Below are positions 9,083 through 17,357 of a stretch of DNA of 64,000 bases, piece by piece. Location of the stretch: positions 248,001 through 312,000 of the forward strand of contig CAWJWO010000018.1 in NCBI GenBank assembly GCA_963846585.1, given 5' to 3'. This stretch comes from JAAUTT01 sp963846585 (lineage in GTDB: Bacteria; Bacteroidota; Bacteroidia; Bacteroidales; JAAUTT01). Every line of letters begins with the position of its first letter. Position 1 is the stretch's first letter. Made by a program: the position numbers and the translations under genes. Below the pieces are notes generated by a model. That model saw only the letters and a list, made by a program, of their open reading frames with translations. It was not told the origin of the DNA and made no database searches.

Positions 9083-10975
9083 ATGGCAAATTCATCTTTA
9101 AGATTCCTGCTGGGATTATACCCTAAAACAAAAAACATTGAGAAACACCTGGCTGACCTGATTAAGGAATTTGATCAGATTAATCAATATGCCAGGTCAG
9201 AAGAACTGGCACGTTATGAATATCTTGATAAATTTATTAATTCTCCTGACTTTTTGGAACAAAAACTTTATTTTAAAAACCTGACTTTTAAAAATTCCGG
9301 GGAAAAGAAAAAAGAAGATGAGTACCTGAAGTTAAAAAAATCAAAAGAAATAAAATTTTATTTCAGGTTCATGGCTTCCCAAGGCTATGACAGATTTCTA
9401 AAAATGGATGTATCCGAAGAACTTGAACATTTTAAAGAATTGAAATTATTTATTGAATCCTCGCAATTCAAAAAGGTAGAGGAATATATGAAGGATAAAA
9501 ATAAATGGGAAAAAACTGAAGATTTTCGTAAAATAAATGATTATAAAGTTTTAATAAAAAAAATTGAATTTAAAAACTATTTTAAATTTATTGGTTTAAA
9601 AGAGTACAACGATTTAATTAAACATTTAAATTCCAAAGATATAATACTTTATGAATCATTGGAGTTATACTTTAATTCCCGGGATTTTAAAATGTTAAAA
9701 TCCTCGATGAAAAGAAAAAAATTCAGAGAACATGAAACTTATAAAAATTTCCAGGTATACAGGAGAATGAAAAAGGACAAATCTCTTCAAAACTATTTCA
9801 AGCTATCAAATAATAATCTATTTGCAAATTATAAAATAATCCATAACTCAAAAGAACTATTTAATTATAAAGAATTAGAAAATTTTGTTATAAATCCTGA
9901 ACTTAAAACAAAAGAAAAACAATTAAAGTCGTTACGATTTAATCAAACTCAGGAATATATAAAATTACAGGAATATAAAAAACTGGCATCTTCAAAACCT
10001 GTTAAAGAATATTTTAAAATGAATTCTTCACAGGAATTGGCAGAATTTAAAAATTTAAAAGGATCAAAATTAATTGCTGATTATAATTCACTTGAAAAAT
10101 ATGTTTTATCTGATGAATTTAAAAATAAAAAAATATACCTGCTTGATAAACATAAATGGGATAAATCAGATGAAAAAAAACAGTATACAGATTACATTAT
10201 TTTGAAAAAGGCCCCAAAAATAAAATGGTATTTCAAATTAAAGGATTCACCTAAATACAATACATTAAGAACCTGGAAACTATCATTTGAAGATGATTTT
10301 AACTCCGGCAAACTAGATAGGGACAAATGGATTACACGTTATTTCTGGGGTGAAGTAGTACTTAACGACTCTTATGCACTGCCTGACGAAAAACATTTGT
10401 TTTCTTCCGACGGGAACATTAAAATAAGTGACTCAGCCATCCATATCATCACAATGAATGAAAAGGTACAAGGAAAAGTATGGAACTCTGACTTCGGCTT
10501 TTTCACAAAAGATTTCGACTATACTTCGGGCATAATTAATACCGGAAGCAGTTTTCGCACTAAATACGGCAGGATAGAAGCTAAAGTTAAACTCAATTCC
10601 ACGAAAGGAATATTTCATTCTTTCTGGCTATCAGGAGATACAAAATTACCACAGATCGATATTTTTAAGCATTACAATAACAAACTCTATTTGAGTACTT
10701 ATTGGAATGATAATTCTGATTCAGGTATAATAAATAATGATACTGTATCATTGAATGGATCTTTCTTTACTGGTAAATATATGATTTATTCACTGGAATG
10801 GACGCCTGAAAAAATTACCTGGTTAATAAACGGCCTTATTATTAAGACTCAAATTAACAATATACCCGATGAAATGATGTATATTTCATTAAATTCAGGA
10901 GTAATCGGGGAATCTACCGGACCATTACCCACAAGCCTGGATATAGATTGGGTACGTATTTATCAAAAATATTAA
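9083..10975 (+). CDS. GH16-like protein with ~72-residue repeats and no catalytic glutamates
   Basis: The 630-aa product has two parts. Residues ~20-395 are lysine- and tyrosine-rich with YFK/YFR landmarks at residues 93, 166, 238, 310 and 383, a period of 72-73 residues; each unit also carries FxxLxxS and YxxLExxxxSxxF patterns. Residues ~398-630 resemble a glycoside hydrolase 16 jelly roll (SFEDDFNSGKLDRDKW, YGRIEAKVKL, SFWLSG, DIDWVRIYQ). The GH16 active-site signature ExDxxE reads QIDIFK at 524-529, so both the nucleophile and acid/base glutamates are replaced. No signal peptide is visible at the start. I infer a non-catalytic, probably cytoplasmic carbohydrate- or protein-binding role. 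Confidence 0.75.
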   Translation: MANSSLRFLLGLYPKTKNIEKHLADLIKEFDQINQYARSEELARYEYLDKFINSPDFLEQKLYFKNLTFKNSGEKKKEDEYLKLKKSKEIKFYFRFMASQGYDRFLKMDVSEELEHFKELKLFIESSQFKKVEEYMKDKNKWEKTEDFRKINDYKVLIKKIEFKNYFKFIGLKEYNDLIKHLNSKDIILYESLELYFNSRDFKMLKSSMKRKKFREHETYKNFQVYRRMKKDKSLQNYFKLSNNNLFANYKIIHNSKELFNYKELENFVINPELKTKEKQLKSLRFNQTQEYIKLQEYKKLASSKPVKEYFKMNSSQELAEFKNLKGSKLIADYNSLEKYVLSDEFKNKKIYLLDKHKWDKSDEKKQYTDYIILKKAPKIKWYFKLKDSPKYNTLRTWKLSFEDDFNSGKLDRDKWITRYFWGEVVLNDSYALPDEKHLFSSDGNIKISDSAIHIITMNEKVQGKVWNSDFGFFTKDFDYTSGIINTGSSFRTKYGRIEAKVKLNSTKGIFHSFWLSGDTKLPQIDIFKHYNNKLYLSTYWNDNSDSGIINNDTVSLNGSFFTGKYMIYSLEWTPEKITWLINGLIIKTQINNIPDEMMYISLNSGVIGESTGPLPTSLDIDWVRIYQKY

Positions 10976-10990
10976 AATTAATTTTTTTTA

Positions 10991-11947
10991 ATGTCTCTTT
11001 TTTCAGAATCGAACGAGCAGAAACTTAAGAAAATTATTAACTGGGTCAGGGGGCTTAAAATTAATTTACCTTTGAACCTGGAAGAGATAAAGATTATTAC
11101 CAGGTTAGACCTAAGTTTTAAAGCTATTAACAAGCTTCCTAAAGAAATAGGTTGCCTTAGCAGCCTAAAGGAATTAAATCTTTCCTATAACTATCTTAAA
11201 GAACTCCCGAAAGAACTTAATCAGCTTTCAAATATTCAATCTCTTAACCTGGGTTATAACCAGTTTAGAGCAATTCCTGATGTTGTTTTTCATCTTCAAA
11301 ATCTTCAGATACTAAACATTGAAGCTAACATGGTAAAAAATGTACCTTCTTCTATTGGCAAATTATCAAAACTTACCAGCTTAAATTTCTTTGCTAATCA
11401 AATTTCCGAACTTCCTTCAGAGTTTTATTCACTGACAAATCTTGCCCGGCTAAATATGGCGCTTAACCATCTCTCAAAACTCCCCGATGCATTTGAAAAA
11501 TTAAAAAACATCGTTGAACTTGAGATGTGGTTAAACAAGTTTGAACTTATTCCTGACGTTTTATCAAAACTGCCTAAATTAAAAGACTTATATAATTCCT
11601 TTGATGCTGACAAACTCAATAAAGCACTTATAATGGCAGTATTTGCCAATAATTATTCATTGGCTGAAAAACTTATTTTCTATGGCGCAGATGTGAATTA
11701 TGAACTTGAAGGATTTGGATCTCAGTCTTTTACAACTCCTCTATTTGAAACTAAAAGTGTTGAAATGGCAAAGCTTCTGATAAAAAATGGAGCCGATCCA
11801 TATCTTAAAAGAGAAATAATAAAACATGTTATTTCAAAAAATGGAGAGGAAGATATAAGAAAAACAGGAAAATTCGAAACTTTTTTAACTATTAAACATT
11901 TTGATCAATTATCTAAATATATTAAAGGAATTGTTGTTAAAACCTAA
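10991..11947 (+). CDS. Leucine-rich repeat plus ankyrin protein
   Basis: The 318-aa protein has about seven leucine-rich repeats of ~23 residues between residues ~35 and 205 (LxxLNLSYNYLKELPKEL pattern, the bacterial LPxxI/L type). An ankyrin-like region follows at ~210-285 (LAEKLIFYGADVN, MAKLLIKNGADP). Both are protein-binding scaffolds. There is no signal peptide. It starts 15 bases after the GH16-like gene and is probably cotranscribed with it, which makes the pair a candidate cytoplasmic assembly. No enzymatic domain is seen, and I cannot name a target. Confidence 0.8.
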   Translation: MSLFSESNEQKLKKIINWVRGLKINLPLNLEEIKIITRLDLSFKAINKLPKEIGCLSSLKELNLSYNYLKELPKELNQLSNIQSLNLGYNQFRAIPDVVFHLQNLQILNIEANMVKNVPSSIGKLSKLTSLNFFANQISELPSEFYSLTNLARLNMALNHLSKLPDAFEKLKNIVELEMWLNKFELIPDVLSKLPKLKDLYNSFDADKLNKALIMAVFANNYSLAEKLIFYGADVNYELEGFGSQSFTTPLFETKSVEMAKLLIKNGADPYLKREIIKHVISKNGEEDIRKTGKFETFLTIKHFDQLSKYIKGIVVKT

Positions 11948-11983
11948 TAACTAACAACTGACAACTAACAACTAGCAACTAAA
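11946..11983. repeat. CTAACAA heptamer block before the VIT1-like gene
   Basis: Five CTAACAA/CTGACAA/CTAGCAA-type units occupy the whole gap between the LRR gene stop and the next start codon at 11985. The complementary TAGTTGT-type units lie right after that gene at 12852-12890, so the gene is bracketed by inverted copies. Confidence 0.75.
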
Positions 11984-11984
11984 T

Positions 11985-12854
11985 ATGATAAGGGATATAA
12001 AAACATTATCGGCAATTCAAAAATTTCAGGAAACCGAACTTACTGAACATTATATTTATAAGAATCTTGCATTAAAAGAAAATGACAGGCACAATAAAAA
12101 CATTCTTAATAACATAGCCGATGACGAAAAAAAACATTACAATATTTGGAAAAATTATACAAATAAGGACGTAAAACCAAATAGAATTAAAATATTCTAT
12201 TATTCCTGTTTAGCAAATTTGGTTGGATTAACCTTTAGTTTAAAACTAATGGAGAAAACAGAGAATAAGGCACAGAATAGTTATTCAAGCTTACTGGTTA
12301 ATATCCCTGAAGCAAAAATGATAATCAACGAAGAAAATATCCATGAAAATAATCTTATTGCATTAATCAGGGAAGACTTGCTAAATTATGTCGGATCAAT
12401 TGTCCTGGGATTGAATGATGCATTAATTGAACTTACAGGTGTTCTGGCAGGGCTATCATTTGCTCTTCAAAATACCAGGCTTATTGGTATTGCAGGTTTA
12501 ATAACAGGAATCGCTGCCGCTTTTTCAATGGCAGCATCCGAATATCTTTCACAAAAAGAGGAACATGGCCCAAACCCAATTCAATCAGCTATTTATACAG
12601 GCCTTACTTACATTGTCACAGTTGTCTTTCTTATCTTCCCATATCTGTTATTTACGAATTACCTGATTTGTCTTGCTGTAACTATTTTTACAGCACTTCT
12701 TATTATTATGGCCTTTACTTTTTATATATCTGTAGCCAGGGATTTACCATTTAAACGCCGTTTTATTGAAATGGTTTTAATTAGCGTGGGAGTATCATGT
12801 ATAACCTTTATTATAGGAGTGTTGGTTAAAAAGTATATCGGGGTTAGTGTGTAG
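11985..12854 (+). CDS. Ferritin-like domain fused to VIT1/CCC1 transporter
   Basis: Residues ~1-135 form a ferritin-like (rubrerythrin-type) helical domain with ExxH pairs in DDEKKHYNIW and NEENIHENN, the expected di-iron ligands. Residues ~135-289 match the VIT1/CCC1 metal transporter fold, with GLNDALIELTGVLAGL, SMAASEYLSQKEE and five hydrophobic segments. Proteins with this fusion (MbfA-like) export iron or manganese across the cytoplasmic membrane. It is the last gene of the + strand run and converges with kdpE. The transported metal here is inferred from the family, not shown. Confidence 0.85.
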   Translation: MIRDIKTLSAIQKFQETELTEHYIYKNLALKENDRHNKNILNNIADDEKKHYNIWKNYTNKDVKPNRIKIFYYSCLANLVGLTFSLKLMEKTENKAQNSYSSLLVNIPEAKMIINEENIHENNLIALIREDLLNYVGSIVLGLNDALIELTGVLAGLSFALQNTRLIGIAGLITGIAAAFSMAASEYLSQKEEHGPNPIQSAIYTGLTYIVTVVFLIFPYLLFTNYLICLAVTIFTALLIIMAFTFYISVARDLPFKRRFIEMVLISVGVSCITFIIGVLVKKYIGVSV

Positions 12855-13098
12855 TTGCTAGTTGCTAGTTGTTGGTTGTTAGTTGTAAGCTAAAAGTGGA
12901 CGTGGGACGTGGGACATGGGACATGGGACGTGAGACATGAGACATGAAGATTCTAAAAAGAGATTAGTTTGTTGTGATATAGGTTTAAAGTCTTATTTAC
13001 TAAGTATTTAGTTCTTTGTATATGTCACTGATCTTATGATTTAATGTCTTCACGTCCCATGTCCCTTCACGTCTCACGTCCCATGTCTCACGTCCCAT
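12852..13098. repeat. Heptamer repeats with long inverted arms between convergent genes
   Basis: TAGTTGT/TAGTTGC units run 12852-12890. Then TGGGACG/TGGGACA/TGAGACA heptamers run 12899-12948, and their complement CGTCCCA/TGTCTCA runs 13048-13098, ending at the kdpE stop codon. The two 50-base arms could form a near-complete hairpin across ~100 bases of spacer between the VIT1-like gene and kdpE. A bidirectional terminator role is possible. Confidence 0.8.
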
Positions 13099-13099
13099 A

Positions 13100-13780
13100 T
13101 TATTCCCCATTAAACCTATACCCAATTCCTGATTCGGTAATTATTAATTTAGGCCTGGAATGGTCTTCTTCAACCTTTTTCCGCAGTTGAGCAATAAATA
13201 CTCTAAGGTATTGCGATTGTTCAATGTAACCAATACCCCATACCTCCTTTAAAATAAATTGATGCGTAAGTACTCTCCCTTCATTTTTAACAAGAAGGGC
13301 CAAAAGAGCAAACTCAGTTGATGTAAGTTTAATTATTTCATTCTTTTTGCGTACAATGTGATTAGATAAATCAATTGACAATTGATCCGTTGAATAATGC
13401 GAACTGTCGGGAAAAATATTTTGCTGGCGGATTGCAACTCTTATTCGTGCTAATAATTCTCCCGTGCGAAAAGGTTTTATCAGATAATCGTTTGCCCCGT
13501 TATCCAATGCTTTAATTATATCTTCTTCTGAATTTCGAACTGAAAGGATAATAATTGGTTTTTGGTACCATTCCCTTAATTTTGTCAGGATTTCCAAACC
13601 GTCAAAATCGGGTAAGCCTAAATCCAGGATTATTAAAACAGGTTGCCAAGAAGCTGCCATTATCAAACCCTGTTTACCGGTTGTTGCCTGTGATATATGA
13701 TATCCGTTGGCCGACAGGGTTATATCGAGCAATCTTTGGATCGGTATCTCATCATCAATAACCAAAACTTTTTCCTGCAT
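13100..13780 (-). CDS. kdpE: KdpE response regulator
   Basis: This 226-aa OmpR-family regulator pairs with KdpD and activates the kdp potassium uptake genes when phosphorylated. The receiver domain (1-~115) has the acidic pocket VIDDE, the phosphoacceptor Asp53 in LILDLGLPD and the conserved lysine in LIKPF. A winged-helix DNA-binding domain fills ~130-226 (LTSTEFALLALLVKNEGRVLTH). The gene overlaps the end of kdpD by one base (TAATG), so the two are translationally coupled. It is the last gene of the minus-strand kdp block. Confidence 0.95.
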   Translation of the reverse strand: MQEKVLVIDDEIPIQRLLDITLSANGYHISQATTGKQGLIMAASWQPVLIILDLGLPDFDGLEILTKLREWYQKPIIILSVRNSEEDIIKALDNGANDYLIKPFRTGELLARIRVAIRQQNIFPDSSHYSTDQLSIDLSNHIVRKKNEIIKLTSTEFALLALLVKNEGRVLTHQFILKEVWGIGYIEQSQYLRVFIAQLRKKVEEDHSRPKLIITESGIGYRFNGE

Positions 13781-16449
13781 TAATTTTCTACTTGTTTTAA
13801 TATTTTAGTAGGCAACTTTATGGTAAATATTGCTCCTCCATTTTGCCGGTTTTCTGCTGTAACCGTACCATGGTGTGATTCAATAAAACCTTTTACTATA
13901 GATAAGCCTAAACCTGTTCCGCCTGCCTGGGCATCTTTCCCACGGTAAAACTTATTAAAAATAAATGCCAGCTCTGATTCCGGAAATCCCTGACCTCTAT
14001 CCATTACCTGAATTGAAAGATTATCATTATCGTAAAAGAATTTGAGCCTTATATTAGATCCTACAGGAGCATTTTGAGTTGCATTTAGTACCAGGTTATG
14101 CAGTACTTGCTCGATAATGCCGTAATCAATATAAACTAATGGCATATCAGGAGGAATTACAGTAGTAAACCTGAATGGTATTAATTCCAGATTAAGATTA
14201 TCAGCAACTGTATTTGCTAAATCGTGTACATCACACCAGTCAGGATGAGGAGTAATTCTGCCTGATTCGAGCCTCGACATATTAAGCAGGTTTTCAATAA
14301 GGCGGTTTAGCCTTACAGCTGCAGTATTTATTTCTGAATAAAGTTTTATTTTGGTTTCCTCAGGATATTTTTGAGATAATAAGGTATCTGACGCACCCAT
14401 TATAGTTGCAACCGGAATCCTTAACTCATGAGAAATAGAACTAAACAATGTTTTATAAAGTTTATCCGATTCATTCAAAACATATGCTTTTCTGGCTGCA
14501 TTACGTAAATACTCCCTCTCATATTTACCTGAAATTTGTGATATATAAGCTTCCCAGAATTCTTCCTCTCCCTGCGTAAATATTATAGAATGTTTAACTG
14601 CAATTACACCTACATTATCTTTATATCCTCTGAGCGGATAAAAAGTATATTCGCTGGAAGGTAAAGTATCAGTGTTTTTCCCCGCTTTTACAGAATGTCG
14701 GAAAACCCAGGATGCTATACTCCATTCATTTTCTGAAAGTATTATTTCAGAGTCGTGTTTAACTTGCTGATCCAGTTGATCCGAATCGTTTTTGAGAATA
14801 ATTGCACAAGCCAATTTAAAATATTTTTGAATGCTTTTAACGGCCACTTTGGTTACCTCTTCCGTTCCGGTTGCCATATTTAATTCCCTTGTAAGCTGAT
14901 AAAGTGCCTGAGTGCGTTCCTCCCTTATTCTTATTTTTTTCTCCTGGCGACGGACCCGTGAAGTCAAAATACCATTGAGCAAGGCAATAATGAAAAACAT
15001 TAGTAACATTAACATGTCGACAGGTTTTTCAAAATGAAGCGTAAATTGAGGCGGGATAAAGAAATAATCCCAGATTAATGCACTCAATGTAGATGCAACC
15101 AATATTGGGCCTGTACCAAAAAATAATGACAGGAATGATATCAAAAACAACAAAATAAAAGATACTGCCTGGTAACCTATAATATCTTTAATTATATAAC
15201 TTATAATTGATGTTAATAAAACAAAAAAAGTAAGAATAAGATATTGGCTTATATTTGAAGTAAATGAAGGTATGGAGACCCTTTCTTTGAAATGGTCCTT
15301 TGCCTGGCTATCAGCACCTAAAATATAAACGTCAATATTACCGCTATAACGTATCAGCCTGTTAACGAAATTGCCAAGCTTGAACATTGATATAATATTT
15401 CGTATACGTGGCTTCCCTACAATAATATGTGTAACATTTTCCTTTTGGGCAAAATCAACAATTGCCTTAACAATATCATAATTTGTAATAATCCGGAATT
15501 TTATACCTAACTGCTTGGTTAAATTAATATTTTTATCCAGTTGTTCGTGTTCCTTTTTTGTAAGTTCTTTAGAAGTCTCAATGTAAATTGCCTGAATATT
15601 GGCCCCCATTGAATAGGAAAGATTTTTAGCCCAGCGTAATAACCTGGTCGATTGTTGCTGGTAATCTATAGCTACTAAAAGATGCAGGCCTGATTTCCAT
15701 GGCCCGCGTATTCGTTTATGCTGCATATAATCGTGTAGCTGCTTGTCAACACGATCAGCTACAATTCTCAAAGCCATTTCCCTTAAAGCAGTAATATTCC
15801 CTTTACGGAAAAAATTTAATATGGCTTCCTGGGATCTCTCCTGGTTATATACTTTCCCTTCTGAAAGCCGTTGCAATAATTCGTCAGGTGTGAGGTCAAC
15901 AAGTTCTACTTCATCAGCACTCTCAAATATTTCATCCGGCAGGGTTTCCCTTACTACTATTCCCGTAATTTGTGCTACTGTATCGGATCTGCTTTCAAGA
16001 TGCTGAACGTTTAGAGTTGTATAAACATTTATACCGTTTTCGAGAATTTCCTGAACATCCTGGTACCTTTTAGCATGTCGGCTACCGGTGGAATTAGTGT
16101 GTGCCAGTTCATCAACCAGAACAATTTGTGGTTTGCGGGAAATAATACTATCCAAATCCATTTCTGTAAGCGGAGTAGATTTGTATTCATAAACTTTCCT
16201 GGGAATTAATTCAAATCCCTCTGCCAGTTCAGCTGTTTCCTTGCGATTATGAGTTTCGATGTAACCAATTATAATATCGCTTCCCTTCAATTTTTCGGCT
16301 TGTGCAGTTTGTAACATGGTGTATGTTTTTCCAACACCTGCACACATACCAAAAAATATTTTCAATTTACCCCGTTTGCTCTTTTCTTCTTCATTAATCA
16401 AAGATGCCAAAAGCTCATCCGGATCAGGCCGATCTTCTTCGTAACTCAT
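13780..16449 (-). CDS. kdpD: KdpD sensor histidine kinase
   Basis: The 889-aa membrane kinase senses potassium limitation or osmotic stress. Domains in order: the KdpD N-terminal domain with Walker A GMCAGVGKT at residues 34-42; a universal-stress-protein domain around 250-380; four close hydrophobic segments around 400-500 (DUF4118 type); a GAF-like region; a HisKA domain with the phosphoacceptor in SSISHELRIPVATIMG; and an HATPase with GTGLGLSIVKGF. The architecture and length match full KdpD. It is separated from kdpC by ~290 bases of nested repeats rather than being tightly linked, so kdpDE may have its own promoter. Confidence 0.96.
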   Translation of the reverse strand: MSYEEDRPDPDELLASLINEEEKSKRGKLKIFFGMCAGVGKTYTMLQTAQAEKLKGSDIIIGYIETHNRKETAELAEGFELIPRKVYEYKSTPLTEMDLDSIISRKPQIVLVDELAHTNSTGSRHAKRYQDVQEILENGINVYTTLNVQHLESRSDTVAQITGIVVRETLPDEIFESADEVELVDLTPDELLQRLSEGKVYNQERSQEAILNFFRKGNITALREMALRIVADRVDKQLHDYMQHKRIRGPWKSGLHLLVAIDYQQQSTRLLRWAKNLSYSMGANIQAIYIETSKELTKKEHEQLDKNINLTKQLGIKFRIITNYDIVKAIVDFAQKENVTHIIVGKPRIRNIISMFKLGNFVNRLIRYSGNIDVYILGADSQAKDHFKERVSIPSFTSNISQYLILTFFVLLTSIISYIIKDIIGYQAVSFILLFLISFLSLFFGTGPILVASTLSALIWDYFFIPPQFTLHFEKPVDMLMLLMFFIIALLNGILTSRVRRQEKKIRIREERTQALYQLTRELNMATGTEEVTKVAVKSIQKYFKLACAIILKNDSDQLDQQVKHDSEIILSENEWSIASWVFRHSVKAGKNTDTLPSSEYTFYPLRGYKDNVGVIAVKHSIIFTQGEEEFWEAYISQISGKYEREYLRNAARKAYVLNESDKLYKTLFSSISHELRIPVATIMGASDTLLSQKYPEETKIKLYSEINTAAVRLNRLIENLLNMSRLESGRITPHPDWCDVHDLANTVADNLNLELIPFRFTTVIPPDMPLVYIDYGIIEQVLHNLVLNATQNAPVGSNIRLKFFYDNDNLSIQVMDRGQGFPESELAFIFNKFYRGKDAQAGGTGLGLSIVKGFIESHHGTVTAENRQNGGAIFTIKLPTKILKQVEN

Positions 16450-16496
16450 TTCTTATAGTTAAATGTAGTAAGTCGTATGTAGTAAGTCAATTATTC

Positions 16497-16738
16497 AGAG
16501 CCAGGAACCAAGAACCAGGAACCAAGATAAGGGAATAGGGTACAGCGACACTGGTGATTTAAGATTTTAGATTTTAGATTCTAGATTTGAGATTTAAAAA
16601 TTACGAAATTACAAGTCTTAAATATAGATTCTTAATTCTAAAATCTTTAACTTCTGCCTTCTTTTTTCTTTTACCTTTTATCTTCAATCTTCTTTTTCAA
16701 GATTATGTCTTGGATCCTGGTTCCTGGCTCTTGGTCCT
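16497..16738. repeat. Nested inverted heptamer arrays between kdpC and kdpD
   Basis: The outer arms are CCAGGAA/CCAAGAA units at 16497-16527 and the complementary TTCCTGG/TCTTGG units at 16708-16738, reaching the kdpC stop codon. Inside them lie AGATTTT units (16556-16595) with complementary AAATCTT/AAAATCT at 16613-16648, then TTCTGCC-type pyrimidine words. The first 31 bases are identical to 59142-59172, 42.6 kb away. A preceding stretch at 16461-16488 repeats GTAGTAAGTC. Confidence 0.85.
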
Positions 16739-17342
16739 ATTTTCCAGGCACTAATTTGTCCAATGCCAAATTTAATTCAAATATATTAATTCTTGGTTCT
16801 CCAAAAATAGAAAATTGAGGTCCTTTTGTCAGGCTTCTTATCAACATTAATGTTTTGAATTTTTGTGGCTCACTAAATTTTCTTGCATAAGCTACCCTGT
16901 TTAATTGCATCATTGCTGCTTCAGGTGAAATGTCAGGATCTAGGCCACTTGCAGAGGCAAAAATCATTTCTTTGGCTACTGACATTGTATCCTTTATATC
17001 ATTTTTAACAACAAATGTATGTCGCCATGCTTCAACCTGCTGTTTTAATTTAGCACTTGTAGGCCCGAGGTTAGATGCCCCTGATGGTATTGGATTATAA
17101 TCGATTGCCGAAGGCCTTGACCAAAAATAAATAGTACTGTCAAATTTTTGGCCAATTAATTCTGAACCTATTATTTTACCATTATTAACAATTAAACTTC
17201 CGTTTGCTTTTGACGGAAAAGCTATTTGCGCCAATCCGGTCATTACAAGAGGATAAACCAATCCGGTCAGGATTGTCATTACAAGTAATATTTTTAATGC
17301 TGTAAATATTTGTGTTTTCATATGTAAATTCTTTATATGCAA
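16737..17342 (-). CDS. kdpC: Potassium-transporting ATPase KdpC subunit
   Basis: The 201-aa subunit stabilises the KdpFABC pump and helps ATP binding by KdpB. One N-terminal hydrophobic anchor (about residues 15-35) is followed by a periplasmic domain with the family signatures GQKFDSTIYFWSRPSA and SGASNLGPTS. A short internal ATG at residue 8 (MKTQIF) is an alternative start. It lies 15 bases after kdpB in the same direction, consistent with one operon. Confidence 0.95.
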   Translation of the reverse strand: MHIKNLHMKTQIFTALKILLVMTILTGLVYPLVMTGLAQIAFPSKANGSLIVNNGKIIGSELIGQKFDSTIYFWSRPSAIDYNPIPSGASNLGPTSAKLKQQVEAWRHTFVVKNDIKDTMSVAKEMIFASASGLDPDISPEAAMMQLNRVAYARKFSEPQKFKTLMLIRSLTKGPQFSIFGEPRINIFELNLALDKLVPGK

Positions 17343-17357
17343 TATGTTTCCAAAATA

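Noticed and set aside
16497..16738. Repeats considered as a CRISPR array
   Set aside because: Units are 7 bases, have no unique spacers of 30-40 bases, and no cas genes are near.
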